From Planotetraspora phitsanulokensis (GTDB taxonomy: Bacteria; Actinomycetota; Actinomycetes; Streptosporangiales; Streptosporangiaceae): a DNA stretch of 64,000 bases. Every line of letters starts with the position of its first letter. Within the stretch, counting starts at the first letter, position 1. Made by a program: the position numbers and the translations under genes. The stretch is taken from assembly GCF_016863295.1 (NCBI RefSeq), contig NZ_BOOP01000004.1:248001-312000 (forward strand). The letters run 5' to 3'. Under the pieces are notes generated by a model, which ran no database searches, was not told the DNA's origin, and worked only from the letters and a program-made list of their open reading frames with translations. Shown here piece by piece: positions 27,237 to 34,953 of this stretch.

Positions 27237-27266
27237 ACGCTAGGTGTTGCAATCAGACGTCGTCAA
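27237..27266 (-). promoter_or_regulatory. Promoter of the ADH-KGSADH operon
   Basis: On the minus strand, TTGACG (27266-27261), an 18-base spacer and TAGCGT (27242-27237). The arrangement matches the tautomerase-GH3 operon promoter in -35 sequence and spacer. The leader would be about 85 bases. Confidence 0.55.
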
Positions 27267-27268
27267 CA

Positions 27269-27287
27269 GTTTCGGAAACATTCGCGA
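27269..27287. promoter_or_regulatory. LacI-type operator 5 (GTTTCGGAAAC)
   Basis: A perfect 11-base palindrome, GTTTCGGAAAC (27269-27279), is followed by ATTCG. The complement, CGAATGTTTCCGAAAC, is one mismatch from the CGAAAGTTTC core of the other sites. It abuts the -35 hexamer of the ADH operon. Confidence 0.6.
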
Positions 27288-27603
27288 TTCCAGAGGTAGG
27301 GAACCGCACCACCCTTCGGGTGACCAAGCACCGGCGCACTTCCGGGAGCATCAGCGCGGGGAACGGCAATGACGCCTCTCACCTGTGGTTATGTTTCGGT
27401 CATCGTTCCATCCGGCAGGGATGCGAGCAGGGTCCGGAGACGCAAGAAGGCTCCGAAACTTGCCGAACACGATCGCAACTATCGAGGCCGCGGGGCTGGA
27501 CAGAGCCCGGTTCCGCGTCCGCCGGCAGCGCGGTGACACCATCTGAACGTGCGCGCCGGACCGCATCGGCGAGCGGTGACATCCGATGCCGACGAGGAGA
27601 ACG

Positions 27604-28551
27604 ATGAGCCTGAAGATCCTGCTGCCGACCACCATTCCGCTGGATCCGCGGCTGCCCGGTGACTTCACCGTCGTCTCCTACGATCCGCACGAACCTCTGC
27701 CGGAGCACGCCGTGGACGCCGAGGCTCTCGTCGTGTGGGGGAACTCCGGGGAGATGCTCCGCGACGCCGCGCGGCGGCTCGGCTCGCTCCGCTGGGTGCA
27801 GACGCTGGCCGCGGGTCCGGATCAGGTGCTGGCCGCCGGGTTCGCGACGGACGTCGTCATCACCTCCGGCCGCTCATTGCACGACGGGCCCGTGGCCGAG
27901 CACACGCTGGCGCTCGTGCTGGCCGCGGCACGCAGGCTGCACCGGCTGACGCGGGCGCAGATCGGCCATCGCTGGGCGGGCGAACTGGGCGGCATCCAGC
28001 CGATCACCACGAGCGGAGCGTTCCGCACACTTCGCGACGCCCGCGTGCTGATCTGGGGCTTCGGCTCGATCGCCGGCACGCTCGCGCCGCTGCTGACGGC
28101 TCTCGGCGCCCATGTCACCGGCGTCGCGCGCACGGCGGGCCAACGCGGGGGTCACCCGGTCATCAGCGCGGACGAACTGCCCGGCGAACTCCCCGTCACC
28201 GACGTGCTGATCATGATCCTGCCGTCCACCGACGCGACCCGTCACGCCCTCGACGCCGCGAGGATCGCACTCCTGCCGCCGCACGCGTGGGTGGTCAACG
28301 TGGGACGAGGCTCCACCGTCGACGCCGCCGCGCTGCTCGGCGCCATCCGGGCCGGACGACTCGGCGGCGCCGCGCTCGACGTGTTCGAGGACGAACCGCT
28401 CCCCGCCGACTCCCCGCTGTGGGACGAACCCGATGTGATCATCAGTCCGCACGCCGCCGGAGGACGGCCGCTGGGCGCCGACGCGCTGATCGCCGAGAAC
28501 GCGCGCACTCTGATCGAGGGCACTCCCCTGCGCAACGTCGTCGCCCGCTGA
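27604..28551 (+). CDS. D-isomer-specific 2-hydroxyacid dehydrogenase
   Basis: 315 residues. The nucleotide-binding motif is IWGFGSIAGTLAPLL, substrate Arg lies in VNVGRGSTVDA, Glu in LDVFEDEPLP and the catalytic His in IISPHAAGG. It reduces 2-keto acids to D-2-hydroxyacids or the reverse. The ATG at 27604 has GAGGAG 5 bases upstream. It is divergent from the sugar operon; no CGAAAGTTT site lies near its own start, so membership of the regulon is uncertain. Confidence 0.88.
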   Translation: MSLKILLPTTIPLDPRLPGDFTVVSYDPHEPLPEHAVDAEALVVWGNSGEMLRDAARRLGSLRWVQTLAAGPDQVLAAGFATDVVITSGRSLHDGPVAEHTLALVLAAARRLHRLTRAQIGHRWAGELGGIQPITTSGAFRTLRDARVLIWGFGSIAGTLAPLLTALGAHVTGVARTAGQRGGHPVISADELPGELPVTDVLIMILPSTDATRHALDAARIALLPPHAWVVNVGRGSTVDAAALLGAIRAGRLGGAALDVFEDEPLPADSPLWDEPDVIISPHAAGGRPLGADALIAENARTLIEGTPLRNVVAR

Positions 28552-28705
28552 CGCGCGGCTGGTACGCACGCTTGGTGACACGCGGTCGGTGGCCGGGCGC
28601 GCGCCAGGCCGATCCGTTCACGAGCCGGTCGCGCGCGCCGTGCACCCGGTGATTCGGACTGAGAACCGGCTTCTCGCCCAGTCGGCTCCCTGTACGGCAT
28701 CGGCC

Positions 28706-28748
28706 TTCGGTTCTCACGGAAGCCGCTCACGATTCCGTGAGAACCGAA
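28706..28748. repeat. 16-bp inverted repeat
   Basis: TTCGGTTCTCACGGAA (28706-28721) is complementary to 28733-28748, with an 11-base loop. It lies 155 bases after the dehydrogenase stop and 86 before the YndJ-like start. It could be a terminator without a T tract, or an operator. A related GAGAACCGG occurs near 28661. Confidence 0.55.
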
Positions 28749-28833
28749 AGGCGGTCCAGGCCTTCGCAGGCCGTCGACGGCTTGATACGGTGTGCTCATC
28801 GCTCGACTTTGAACACGTTCAAGAAGAGGCGCA

Positions 28834-29670
28834 ATGACTCCCCTCGTCAACGTGATCATCATGCTCGGCATGCTGGTGGTGGTGCCCGCCGGCCTTGCCC
28901 TGATCAAAACTCCCCGCCATGTCCGCGTGGTGTGGATCGCCGGAGCGCTGCCGGGAGCGGCCTCCCTCTGGATCGGGCGGGGTGTGGTCGCCGCCGGGCT
29001 CGCCACGCTCTACGCAGGCGCCACCGGAGTCCTCGCGTCGCACGCCGCCGTACGGGCGTGGCACGCCGCCGTGGACGGGTGGCGACGCCGCTCTCTCGCT
29101 CTTCGGGAGGTGGCGGTGCTCACCGCGATGGCGTCCCCGGCCGTCGCGGGCGTCTCCCTCGTCTGGGAGCGCGCCGGGCACACGCTCCTCGGCTTCAAAC
29201 CGTCCCTCCTCGCCCTCACCGTGGCGCACTTCCACTTCGCCGGGTTCGCCGCGGCGCTGGTCGCCGGGCTCGTGTGCCGCGCGGCCGGAGAGCGGAGGGC
29301 GGCCGCCGCGGCCGCCCTGGCCGTACCCCTGGGAACGGCTCTCGTGCTGGCCGGTTACTTCGTGGACGACTGGGCGGAACTCGCCGGCGCGGTCGTCCTC
29401 ACCGCGGGGATGTGGCTGGTCGGGTGGCTGACCTGGACCGAGGTGCGTCGCGACGTCACGGACCGGCTCACGCGGGGGCTGCTCGCCGTCTCGGCCGCCG
29501 TCCTCGTCGCGACGATGGTCCTGGCACTGAGCTGGGCGTTCGGCGAGGCCGCCGGCGTGCCCCATCCGTCGGTCGAGTGGATGGCCGCCACTCACGGGGT
29601 GTGCAACGCATTCGGATTCGCCCTGTGCGGTGTCGCCGCCTGGCGCAGACTTCGGCCCCGTCCCCTGTGA
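28834..29670 (+). CDS. YndJ-family membrane protein
   Basis: 278 residues with about eight hydrophobic segments and short loops, so an integral membrane protein. The conserved YndJ features are LTVAHFHFAGFAAALVAGL in the middle and WMAATHGVCNAFGFALCGVAAWR at the C-terminus. The histidines inside membrane segments could bind a metal or haem, but this is unproven. AAGAGG precedes the ATG. Followed after 43 bases by the DUF1990 gene, a pairing that looks like a functional unit. Confidence 0.8.
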   Translation: MTPLVNVIIMLGMLVVVPAGLALIKTPRHVRVVWIAGALPGAASLWIGRGVVAAGLATLYAGATGVLASHAAVRAWHAAVDGWRRRSLALREVAVLTAMASPAVAGVSLVWERAGHTLLGFKPSLLALTVAHFHFAGFAAALVAGLVCRAAGERRAAAAAALAVPLGTALVLAGYFVDDWAELAGAVVLTAGMWLVGWLTWTEVRRDVTDRLTRGLLAVSAAVLVATMVLALSWAFGEAAGVPHPSVEWMAATHGVCNAFGFALCGVAAWRRLRPRPL

Positions 29671-29713
29671 ACCCGTGCGGACCCGTGTGACACGGCGTCC
29701 CGGAAGGAGCGCG

Positions 29714-30235
29714 ATGGATCTGCAGCGGTACCAGAACGCCGAGCTGACCTACGAGGAGGCCGGCGCCACCGGATCGGGAGACCTGCCCGGTGGATATCGC
29801 CATCTTCGCCGCCGCTACGACCTGGGTGAGGCCGCCTCGTTCCGCGGCGCGGCCGAGGCTCTGCTGACCTGGCGGATGCACGCCGCGCTGGGATTGCGCC
29901 CGCAGGCCACGGCGCCGAGGGCCGCGCCCGGCGTCGTCGTGGTCAGCCGGCTCGGTCCCGGCCCCCTCGCGCTGAAGGCGCCCTGCAGGGTCGTCTGGGC
30001 GATCGACGAGGACCGCCGGGCCGGCTTCGCGTACGGCACGCTGCCCGGCCATCCGGAGAGCGGAGAGGAGTCGTTCCTGCTCGAAGTGGCGGACGACGGC
30101 TCGTTGTCCTTCACCATCAGCGCGTTCACCCGGCCCGGGCGCTGGTACACGCGTCTCGCCGGGCCGATCACCGCAATGGCGCAACGGGTGTTCGCCGACC
30201 GCTACGCCGCGGCACTGCGTCACCACACGCGCTGA
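29714..30235 (+). CDS. DUF1990 family protein
   Basis: 173 residues, soluble. Family-typical stretches include YEEAGATGSG near the N-terminus, RTIGPG-type VSRLGPGPLALKAPCRVVWA, AGFAYGTLPGHPESGEESFLL and TISAFTRPGRWYTRLAGP. Function unknown. GGAAGGAG lies 5 bases upstream of the ATG at 29714, which fixes the start. Cotranscribed with the YndJ-like gene and followed by an ECF sigma gene on the same strand. Confidence 0.88.
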   Translation: MDLQRYQNAELTYEEAGATGSGDLPGGYRHLRRRYDLGEAASFRGAAEALLTWRMHAALGLRPQATAPRAAPGVVVVSRLGPGPLALKAPCRVVWAIDEDRRAGFAYGTLPGHPESGEESFLLEVADDGSLSFTISAFTRPGRWYTRLAGPITAMAQRVFADRYAAALRHHTR

Positions 30236-30344
30236 CGCACATCGGTTCAGAAAACGTGTCCGCCGACCGCCCAGTTCGCCCCCCGACCGGTGTCCATACA
30301 CGGACGGACGTACGACAGGATGCGCGAAGAAGGGTGACGCGAAG

Positions 30345-31358
30345 GTGGGAGCAGTGACAGCCGACCTGATCTCAAGGGCACGGGCCGGGGACGGCGACGC
30401 GTTCCGGGAGCTGACCGAGCCGCACCGCCGGGAGTTGCAGGTGCACTGCTACCGGATGCTCGGCTCCTTCCAGGATGCCGAGGACGCCCTGCAGGACGCG
30501 CTGCTGGCCGCCTGGCAGGGCTTCGGCGGGTTTCAGGGGCGCTCCTCGATCCGCACCTGGCTCTATCGGATCGCCACCAACCGGTGCCTCAACGTGCGCC
30601 GCTCGGCCAGCCGGCGACCGGCCAAGGAGTGGGACGTGCCCGGGGTCGAACCGCCCGAGCCGACGCGGGTCGGCGAGGTCGTGTGGCTCCAGCCGTTTCC
30701 CGACGCCCTCCTTGACGGCGCGATTCACGTGCCGCTCGGCCCGGAGGCCCGCGTCGAGCAGAGCGAATCCATTTCTCTGGCGTTCGTGACCGCACTCCAG
30801 GTCCTGCCGCCTCGCCAGGTCGCCGTCCTCGTCCTGCGCGACGTCCTCGGATTCCACGCCGCCGAGGTGGCAGACATGCTCGACTCGACCCTCGAGTCCG
30901 TCAACAGCGCCCTCAAACGGGCGCGCGCCGGCCTGCGGCGACGGCTGCCGGCTCCCGACCGCGAACCGCCTCCCGCCTCCGGCTCGCCCGCCGAGGACGC
31001 CGTCGTGGCGAGGTTCGTCAGCGCGTACGAGTCGGCCGATCTCGACGCGCTGGTGGCCATGCTGACGGACGACGTCTTCATGTCGATGCCGCCGATGCCC
31101 CTCGAATACGAGGGCCGGGACGTCGTGGCCCGCTTCTGCACGGGCATCTTCGGCGCGGGCCGGAGGTTCGACCTCGTGCCGACGCGCGCCAACGGCCAGC
31201 CGGCGTTCGGAGCGTACCTGCGCACCCCGACCGGCATCCGGCACGGGACCGGCCTCGTGGTCGTCACCCTCTCCGGCGACCGGATCTGCGCCATGACCCG
31301 CTTCGACAACAGCGCGCTCTCATGGTTCGGGCTGCCGCGATCGCTCCCGAGCCGGTAG
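30345..31358 (+). CDS. ECF sigma factor with C-terminal SnoaL/NTF2-like domain (SigG/SigJ-like)
   Basis: 337 residues. Sigma region 2 reads VHCYRMLGSFQDAEDALQDA and RSSIRTWLYRIATNRCLNVRR; region 4 reads LPPRQVAVLVLRDVLGFHAAEV, then STLESVNSALKRARAGL. Residues from about 215 form a SnoaL-like domain (FVSAYESADLDALVAMLTDDVFMSMPP), as in ECF groups that lack a separate anti-sigma and sense through this domain. Starts possible at the GTG at 30345 or 30354. No anti-sigma gene is adjacent; the YndJ/DUF1990 pair upstream may be a target or a coincidence. Confidence 0.9.
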   Translation: MGAVTADLISRARAGDGDAFRELTEPHRRELQVHCYRMLGSFQDAEDALQDALLAAWQGFGGFQGRSSIRTWLYRIATNRCLNVRRSASRRPAKEWDVPGVEPPEPTRVGEVVWLQPFPDALLDGAIHVPLGPEARVEQSESISLAFVTALQVLPPRQVAVLVLRDVLGFHAAEVADMLDSTLESVNSALKRARAGLRRRLPAPDREPPPASGSPAEDAVVARFVSAYESADLDALVAMLTDDVFMSMPPMPLEYEGRDVVARFCTGIFGAGRRFDLVPTRANGQPAFGAYLRTPTGIRHGTGLVVVTLSGDRICAMTRFDNSALSWFGLPRSLPSR

Positions 31359-31485
31359 CCGCACGTCATCTCCTCGGGCCTGACGACTTTGAGCGGACGA
31401 ATCACCCGCACTGGTGGAATCTGCAAAGATTCCGATCAAGCCGTACACAAGCGGCCTTAAAGATCGTAAACATTGGAGATACCCC

Positions 31486-31710
31486 ATGGCGGTTTCTGCC
31501 AACCTGGACAAGCTGCTCGACCGGGAGTACGAGGAGTACACCCTGGACAAGCTCGTGGACGCTCCCGTCGCCGCCCTCGCCGGCGTGGGTGAGGCCGGCG
31601 CCGAGGCGCTGGCCCGCACGCTCGGCATCGTCACGATCGGCGACCTCGGCCGCAGCCAGATTTTCCGCTACGCCGCCGCGCTCGTCGCGCTGGACGACAG
31701 CGCCAAGTAG
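31486..31710 (+). CDS. Small protein with helix-hairpin-helix-like repeat
   Basis: 74 residues, acidic. The stretch VAALAGVGEAGAEALARTLGIVTIGDLG looks like a helix-hairpin-helix motif, as in DNA-repair and nucleic-acid-binding proteins, but it is the only recognisable element. The ATG at 31486 has GGAG 8 bases upstream. Monocistronic between an ECF sigma gene and a convergent acetyltransferase. Function unknown. Confidence 0.75.
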   Translation: MAVSANLDKLLDREYEEYTLDKLVDAPVAALAGVGEAGAEALARTLGIVTIGDLGRSQIFRYAAALVALDDSAK

Positions 31711-31779
31711 TCGTTCACCGCGCGTAACGAGAAGGGTGCCGCCCGATCCTCGGCGGCGCCCTTCCGCGCGCCCGGCCCT

Positions 31780-32214
31780 CTACAGGCTGATCTGGTAGAG
31801 GATGAAGCCCCGGTTGACGGCCACCTGGTCGTACAGCCGGCGGGCGGTGGCGTTGGTCGCCTGGGTGGACCAGTACACCCGGCTGCACTCCCGCTCACGC
31901 GCCCATTCGGTCACCGCCCCGATGAGTGCGCGCGCCACCCCCTTGCCCCGGGCCTCCGGCGCGGTGAACAGATCCTGCAGGTAGCACACGTCCGGCGCTG
32001 TGGTGCTGGCGTGCACGAGGAAATGCGTGATCCCCACCAGCCTGCCGTCGATCTTCGCGCCGAAGGCGTGCATCCGGGTGTCCTCCTGGAAGGCGTTCCA
32101 GGCCCTGTCGTACATCTCGGCGGGGAGCGTCCGCTCGTAGAAGGTGTTGTAACCGCGGAACAGCGTCTGCCAGTCGTCGCGGTCCGCCGGGGTGAGACCG
32201 CCGATGCCGATCAT
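31780..32214 (-). CDS. GNAT family N-acetyltransferase
   Basis: 144 residues with the acetyl-CoA motif CYLQDLFTAPEARGKGVARALIGAV (Q/RxxGxG/A around residues 92-97) and the terminal VYWSTQATNATARRLYDQVA strand-helix. It transfers acetyl to an unknown amine. GGAGGAA precedes the ATG. Stands alone. Confidence 0.9.
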   Translation of the reverse strand: MIGIGGLTPADRDDWQTLFRGYNTFYERTLPAEMYDRAWNAFQEDTRMHAFGAKIDGRLVGITHFLVHASTTAPDVCYLQDLFTAPEARGKGVARALIGAVTEWARERECSRVYWSTQATNATARRLYDQVAVNRGFILYQISL

Positions 32215-32304
32215 GTGGGTTCCTCCAGAAGGGGCTCAGGAGGCTCCACCCTATTTCCGCACGCTCATGGGAGATCGGCACGGAACCGGACGCCGCCGCG
32301 ACGG

Positions 32305-32868
32305 TCACCTGACGGCGAACCAGACGTCTCCCTGTCCGGCGGTGCGCGTCAGGTGCACCTTCCAGCAGCCCTTCTTCGGGAAGACCAGGCCGGTCCCCCA
32401 CTCTTCGCCCGGCCGCTTCCAGTTCGACCCGGAATGTTGCTGCGGCCCCCACGCCAGCGTGGCCTTCGTGCCGTCCGGGAGCGTGGCGCCGACCACGAGA
32501 GGCCCGCTTCCGGTCATCCGCCAGACGATCTTCACCTCCTCGCCCCGCTTGAACGGCACGGCCGCGAACGGCAACGCCCACAACTCGGCGTCCGGGGAGG
32601 TCCCCCTCAGGTCCGGCATGCCCGCCCCCGTGTCCGTGACCGGCGTGCCGCACCGACCGGCCGCCGCCTCCGCGGTCGACAGGAGCGAAGGCGTCGGGGT
32701 GGCCGGGACACTGCTCGCGGCAGCGGACGCACCGGCGGTCGCGGCGGGATCCGTCCCACCAGCAGAGGCCGTCCCACCAGCAGGAGCCGTCCCGCCGGTG
32801 GGGCCGGACGTGCAGGCGGCCGTCGCGAGGGCGGTCGCGATCACGACGGGCCTGATGGATATGCGCAT
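32305..32868 (-). CDS. Secreted lipoprotein of unknown function
   Basis: 187 residues. The signal peptide has a lipobox-like TAAC ending at Cys19, then a low-complexity Gly/Ala/Thr/Pro linker to about residue 65 and a small globular domain (GEEVKIVWRMTGSGPLVVGA; GCWKVHLTRTAGQGDVWFAV). The C-terminal beta-rich domain resembles actinomycete lipoproteins of unknown role. GGAGGAA precedes the ATG. It lies 123 bases downstream of the CU044_5270-type gene and may share its operon. Confidence 0.8.
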   Translation of the reverse strand: MRISIRPVVIATALATAACTSGPTGGTAPAGGTASAGGTDPAATAGASAAASSVPATPTPSLLSTAEAAAGRCGTPVTDTGAGMPDLRGTSPDAELWALPFAAVPFKRGEEVKIVWRMTGSGPLVVGATLPDGTKATLAWGPQQHSGSNWKRPGEEWGTGLVFPKKGCWKVHLTRTAGQGDVWFAVR

Positions 32869-32991
32869 GATTTCCTCCTCCCTGCTTCTACTCCGCGGCA
32901 GGGCATCGGGTTCCCGTGTCGGGTCGCCGGAGACGCGGCGGAGGCCGGAGTGGGCGAGTCACTCCGGCCTCCAGTCTCAGAAGGCGGTCGT

Positions 32992-34116
32992 TCAGCCGTG
33001 GTGCGGGGTGTCGCCGGTCCAGCCCGCCTGCATGACGCTCTGCTCGGTCAGGACCGTCCCCGGGCCGAGGCCGCGGTACGTCCCGCCCACGATGGTCTGC
33101 TTGTCGCCGATCACCTTGTTGGTCTTCGGGTCGAGGATGATCTGGTACTCGTACGTGGCGCCGCTGCCGTCGATCATCTTGCCCTCGGCCGCGATCCCGA
33201 CACCGGTGCGGCCGTCCAGCGACTTCACCTTGCCCACGCCGCGGACGCCCGGCAGGTCGGCGAGGGCGCGGAACGCCTTGGCCCGGATCTCAGGCGAGGC
33301 CGGCTGCTCGATGAGGAAGTAGAACCCCTGGAAGAGCCTGCCCGCCGGGTCCGACGTCGCCTGGGGAAAGAGCAACTCCTGGAACCGCGCCGGGTCGGAG
33401 GCGATCTTCTCCTTCTCGGCCCAGGTCAGCTGGGCGCTCGGCGGGCACTTGGCGGCGGCGTCGGCCCGGGCGCACAGCTGCTTGAAGGACGCCGAGGCGG
33501 ACTTCTTGACCTCCGGGGTGATCCGCTTCGTGGTCCACGCGCCGTCGGCCAGCGTGTAGGTGAAGAAGTCCTCGTTGTTGCGCACCTTGAAGGACGCCGG
33601 CGAGCCGGCCGCCTTCCACGCCGACTTGTCCGCGGCCGTCAGCGGATAGGCGGCCAGGTCGCGCTGGAAGGTGTAGTCGGTCTCCTGCGCGGACGGCGAA
33701 CGCCAGCCGTCGAACTCGTTCGGACCGAAGACCGTGTATGGCGTCGCGCCCTCCACCCTGCCGGAGGAGCCGCTGATCATGTGCAGCCGCCAGAACCTGC
33801 CGGTCGGCTCGTTCGCGGCCTGGTCCGCCGCAGCCAGCAGGATCGACTTGGCCGACAACTCCGTGGTCGGGGCGCCCGCGACGGGGGACGTGCCCGCGCC
33901 GCCCCCGTTGCCGATGCCCACCGCCGTGACGGCGACCGCGGCAGCGGCGGCCGTGGCGAGCAGCCCCAGGCCCACGCGTGCGCGGCCGCGCAGGAATCCG
34001 GGCCGGGACGACGAGCGGCCGCCCTCGTGAGCGAGCCTGGCCCGGATCCGGGTCTCCAGCTGCGGATCGGGCGCGATCTCCCCGTAGACGTCACGTACCA
34101 TCTTCAGGTCATCCAT
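32992..34116 (-). CDS. CU044_5270-type membrane-anchored protein, probable anti-sigma partner
   Basis: 374 residues. The cytoplasmic N-terminus (MDDLKMVRDVYGEIAPDPQLE) leads to one transmembrane segment (VGLGLLATAAAAAVAVTAVGI, about 48-68) and a large extracytoplasmic domain. The overall layout matches the CU044_5270 family found next to ECF sigma genes in actinomycetes. It overlaps the sigma gene at 34109 by 8 bases, so the two are coupled and it may act as its membrane anti-sigma or output protein. That role is inference. Confidence 0.82.
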   Translation of the reverse strand: MDDLKMVRDVYGEIAPDPQLETRIRARLAHEGGRSSSRPGFLRGRARVGLGLLATAAAAAVAVTAVGIGNGGGAGTSPVAGAPTTELSAKSILLAAADQAANEPTGRFWRLHMISGSSGRVEGATPYTVFGPNEFDGWRSPSAQETDYTFQRDLAAYPLTAADKSAWKAAGSPASFKVRNNEDFFTYTLADGAWTTKRITPEVKKSASASFKQLCARADAAAKCPPSAQLTWAEKEKIASDPARFQELLFPQATSDPAGRLFQGFYFLIEQPASPEIRAKAFRALADLPGVRGVGKVKSLDGRTGVGIAAEGKMIDGSGATYEYQIILDPKTNKVIGDKQTIVGGTYRGLGPGTVLTEQSVMQAGWTGDTPHHG

Positions 34117-34714
34117 GCTGGTCCTTCTTTCGCGAAAAGTCCGTCAGGTCGTTCATGGGGTTGGTGTCGCCCAGGACCGCGCGCACCTTCTTCCTGGCGC
34201 GGTTCAGCCGGGATCCGACGGTCCCGTACGGAATGCCGAGGGACGCGGCGACCTCCTCGTGGGTCAGCCCGGCCAGGGCCACCAGCAGGAGCACGTCCCG
34301 ATCGCCGTCGTTCAGCGAGGCGATCGCCGCGGCCAGCGCCGGCTTCAGCCCCTGGGCCGTGACGTCGGAGACGACCCGGTTCTCCGGTCCTTCGGCGTGG
34401 GGCTCCGGGCCCTGCCTGCCCATGGCCCGCAGCGCGCGCAACTCCACCCGCCGCTGCCTGCTGATCAGGTTGGTCGCGATGCCGTACAGCCATGGGCGCA
34501 CGCCGCCCCGGCTCGCGTCGTAACGCGACCGGTTGCGGAACGCGGTGAGAAAGGTGTCGGCGACGACGTCCTCCGCGGCGCTCGGCCCGAGCCGGCTCGC
34601 CACGTATCGGTGGATCTCGCTGAAGTGCGCGTCGAACACCGCGGCGAACCGTTCGGGTTCGTCATGGGAGCGCCGGATCTCGGTGGACGCGTCCGGCCAG
34701 GGTGGGGCGGTCAC
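34109..34714 (-). CDS. ECF-family RNA polymerase sigma factor
   Basis: 201 residues from a GTG with AGGGAGG upstream. Region 2 reads YVASRLGPSAAEDVVADTFLTAF and VRPWLYGIATNLISRQRR; region 4 reads GDRDVLLLVALAGLTHEEVAASLGIPYGTVGSRLNRARKKV. Overlaps the downstream membrane protein gene by 8 bases, the usual coupling of an ECF factor to its regulator. No SnoaL domain, unlike the factor at 30345. Confidence 0.92.
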   Translation of the reverse strand: MTAPPWPDASTEIRRSHDEPERFAAVFDAHFSEIHRYVASRLGPSAAEDVVADTFLTAFRNRSRYDASRGGVRPWLYGIATNLISRQRRVELRALRAMGRQGPEPHAEGPENRVVSDVTAQGLKPALAAAIASLNDGDRDVLLLVALAGLTHEEVAASLGIPYGTVGSRLNRARKKVRAVLGDTNPMNDLTDFSRKKDQHG

Positions 34715-34953
34715 GAAGGCCTCCCTGTCATCGGTTCCCTCTCGACGGAATGAAAGCGGTCAGTGTGTATAGCCCGATCCCCGGATCTGCTTTCACGCTC
34801 GTCGTAAGGAGTCGTCCGGCTCAGGACGAAAAGTCGCCATATGGGGTGGCGACCAGCATGCCAACCCGTTCGGCCAGGTCAAGCACAGGGTGCGGAACGC
34901 GAGCGCGACCGCCGCGGTGCGGCCGCGCTCGCTCGTGCGAGTCGGCGGGAGGG

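Larger units (their letters stand above)
27147..27603. other. 457-base divergent control region
   Basis: No credible gene was seen between the ADH operon and the 2-hydroxyacid dehydrogenase. The only clear elements are the promoter at 27237-27266 and operator 5 at 27269-27287, both near the ADH side. Confidence 0.55.

Noticed and set aside
26035-27252. N-terminal extension of the SDR frame as a fusion protein
   Set aside because: That part is the out-of-frame shadow of the Zn-ADH gene; the SDR starts at the GTG overlapping the ADH stop.
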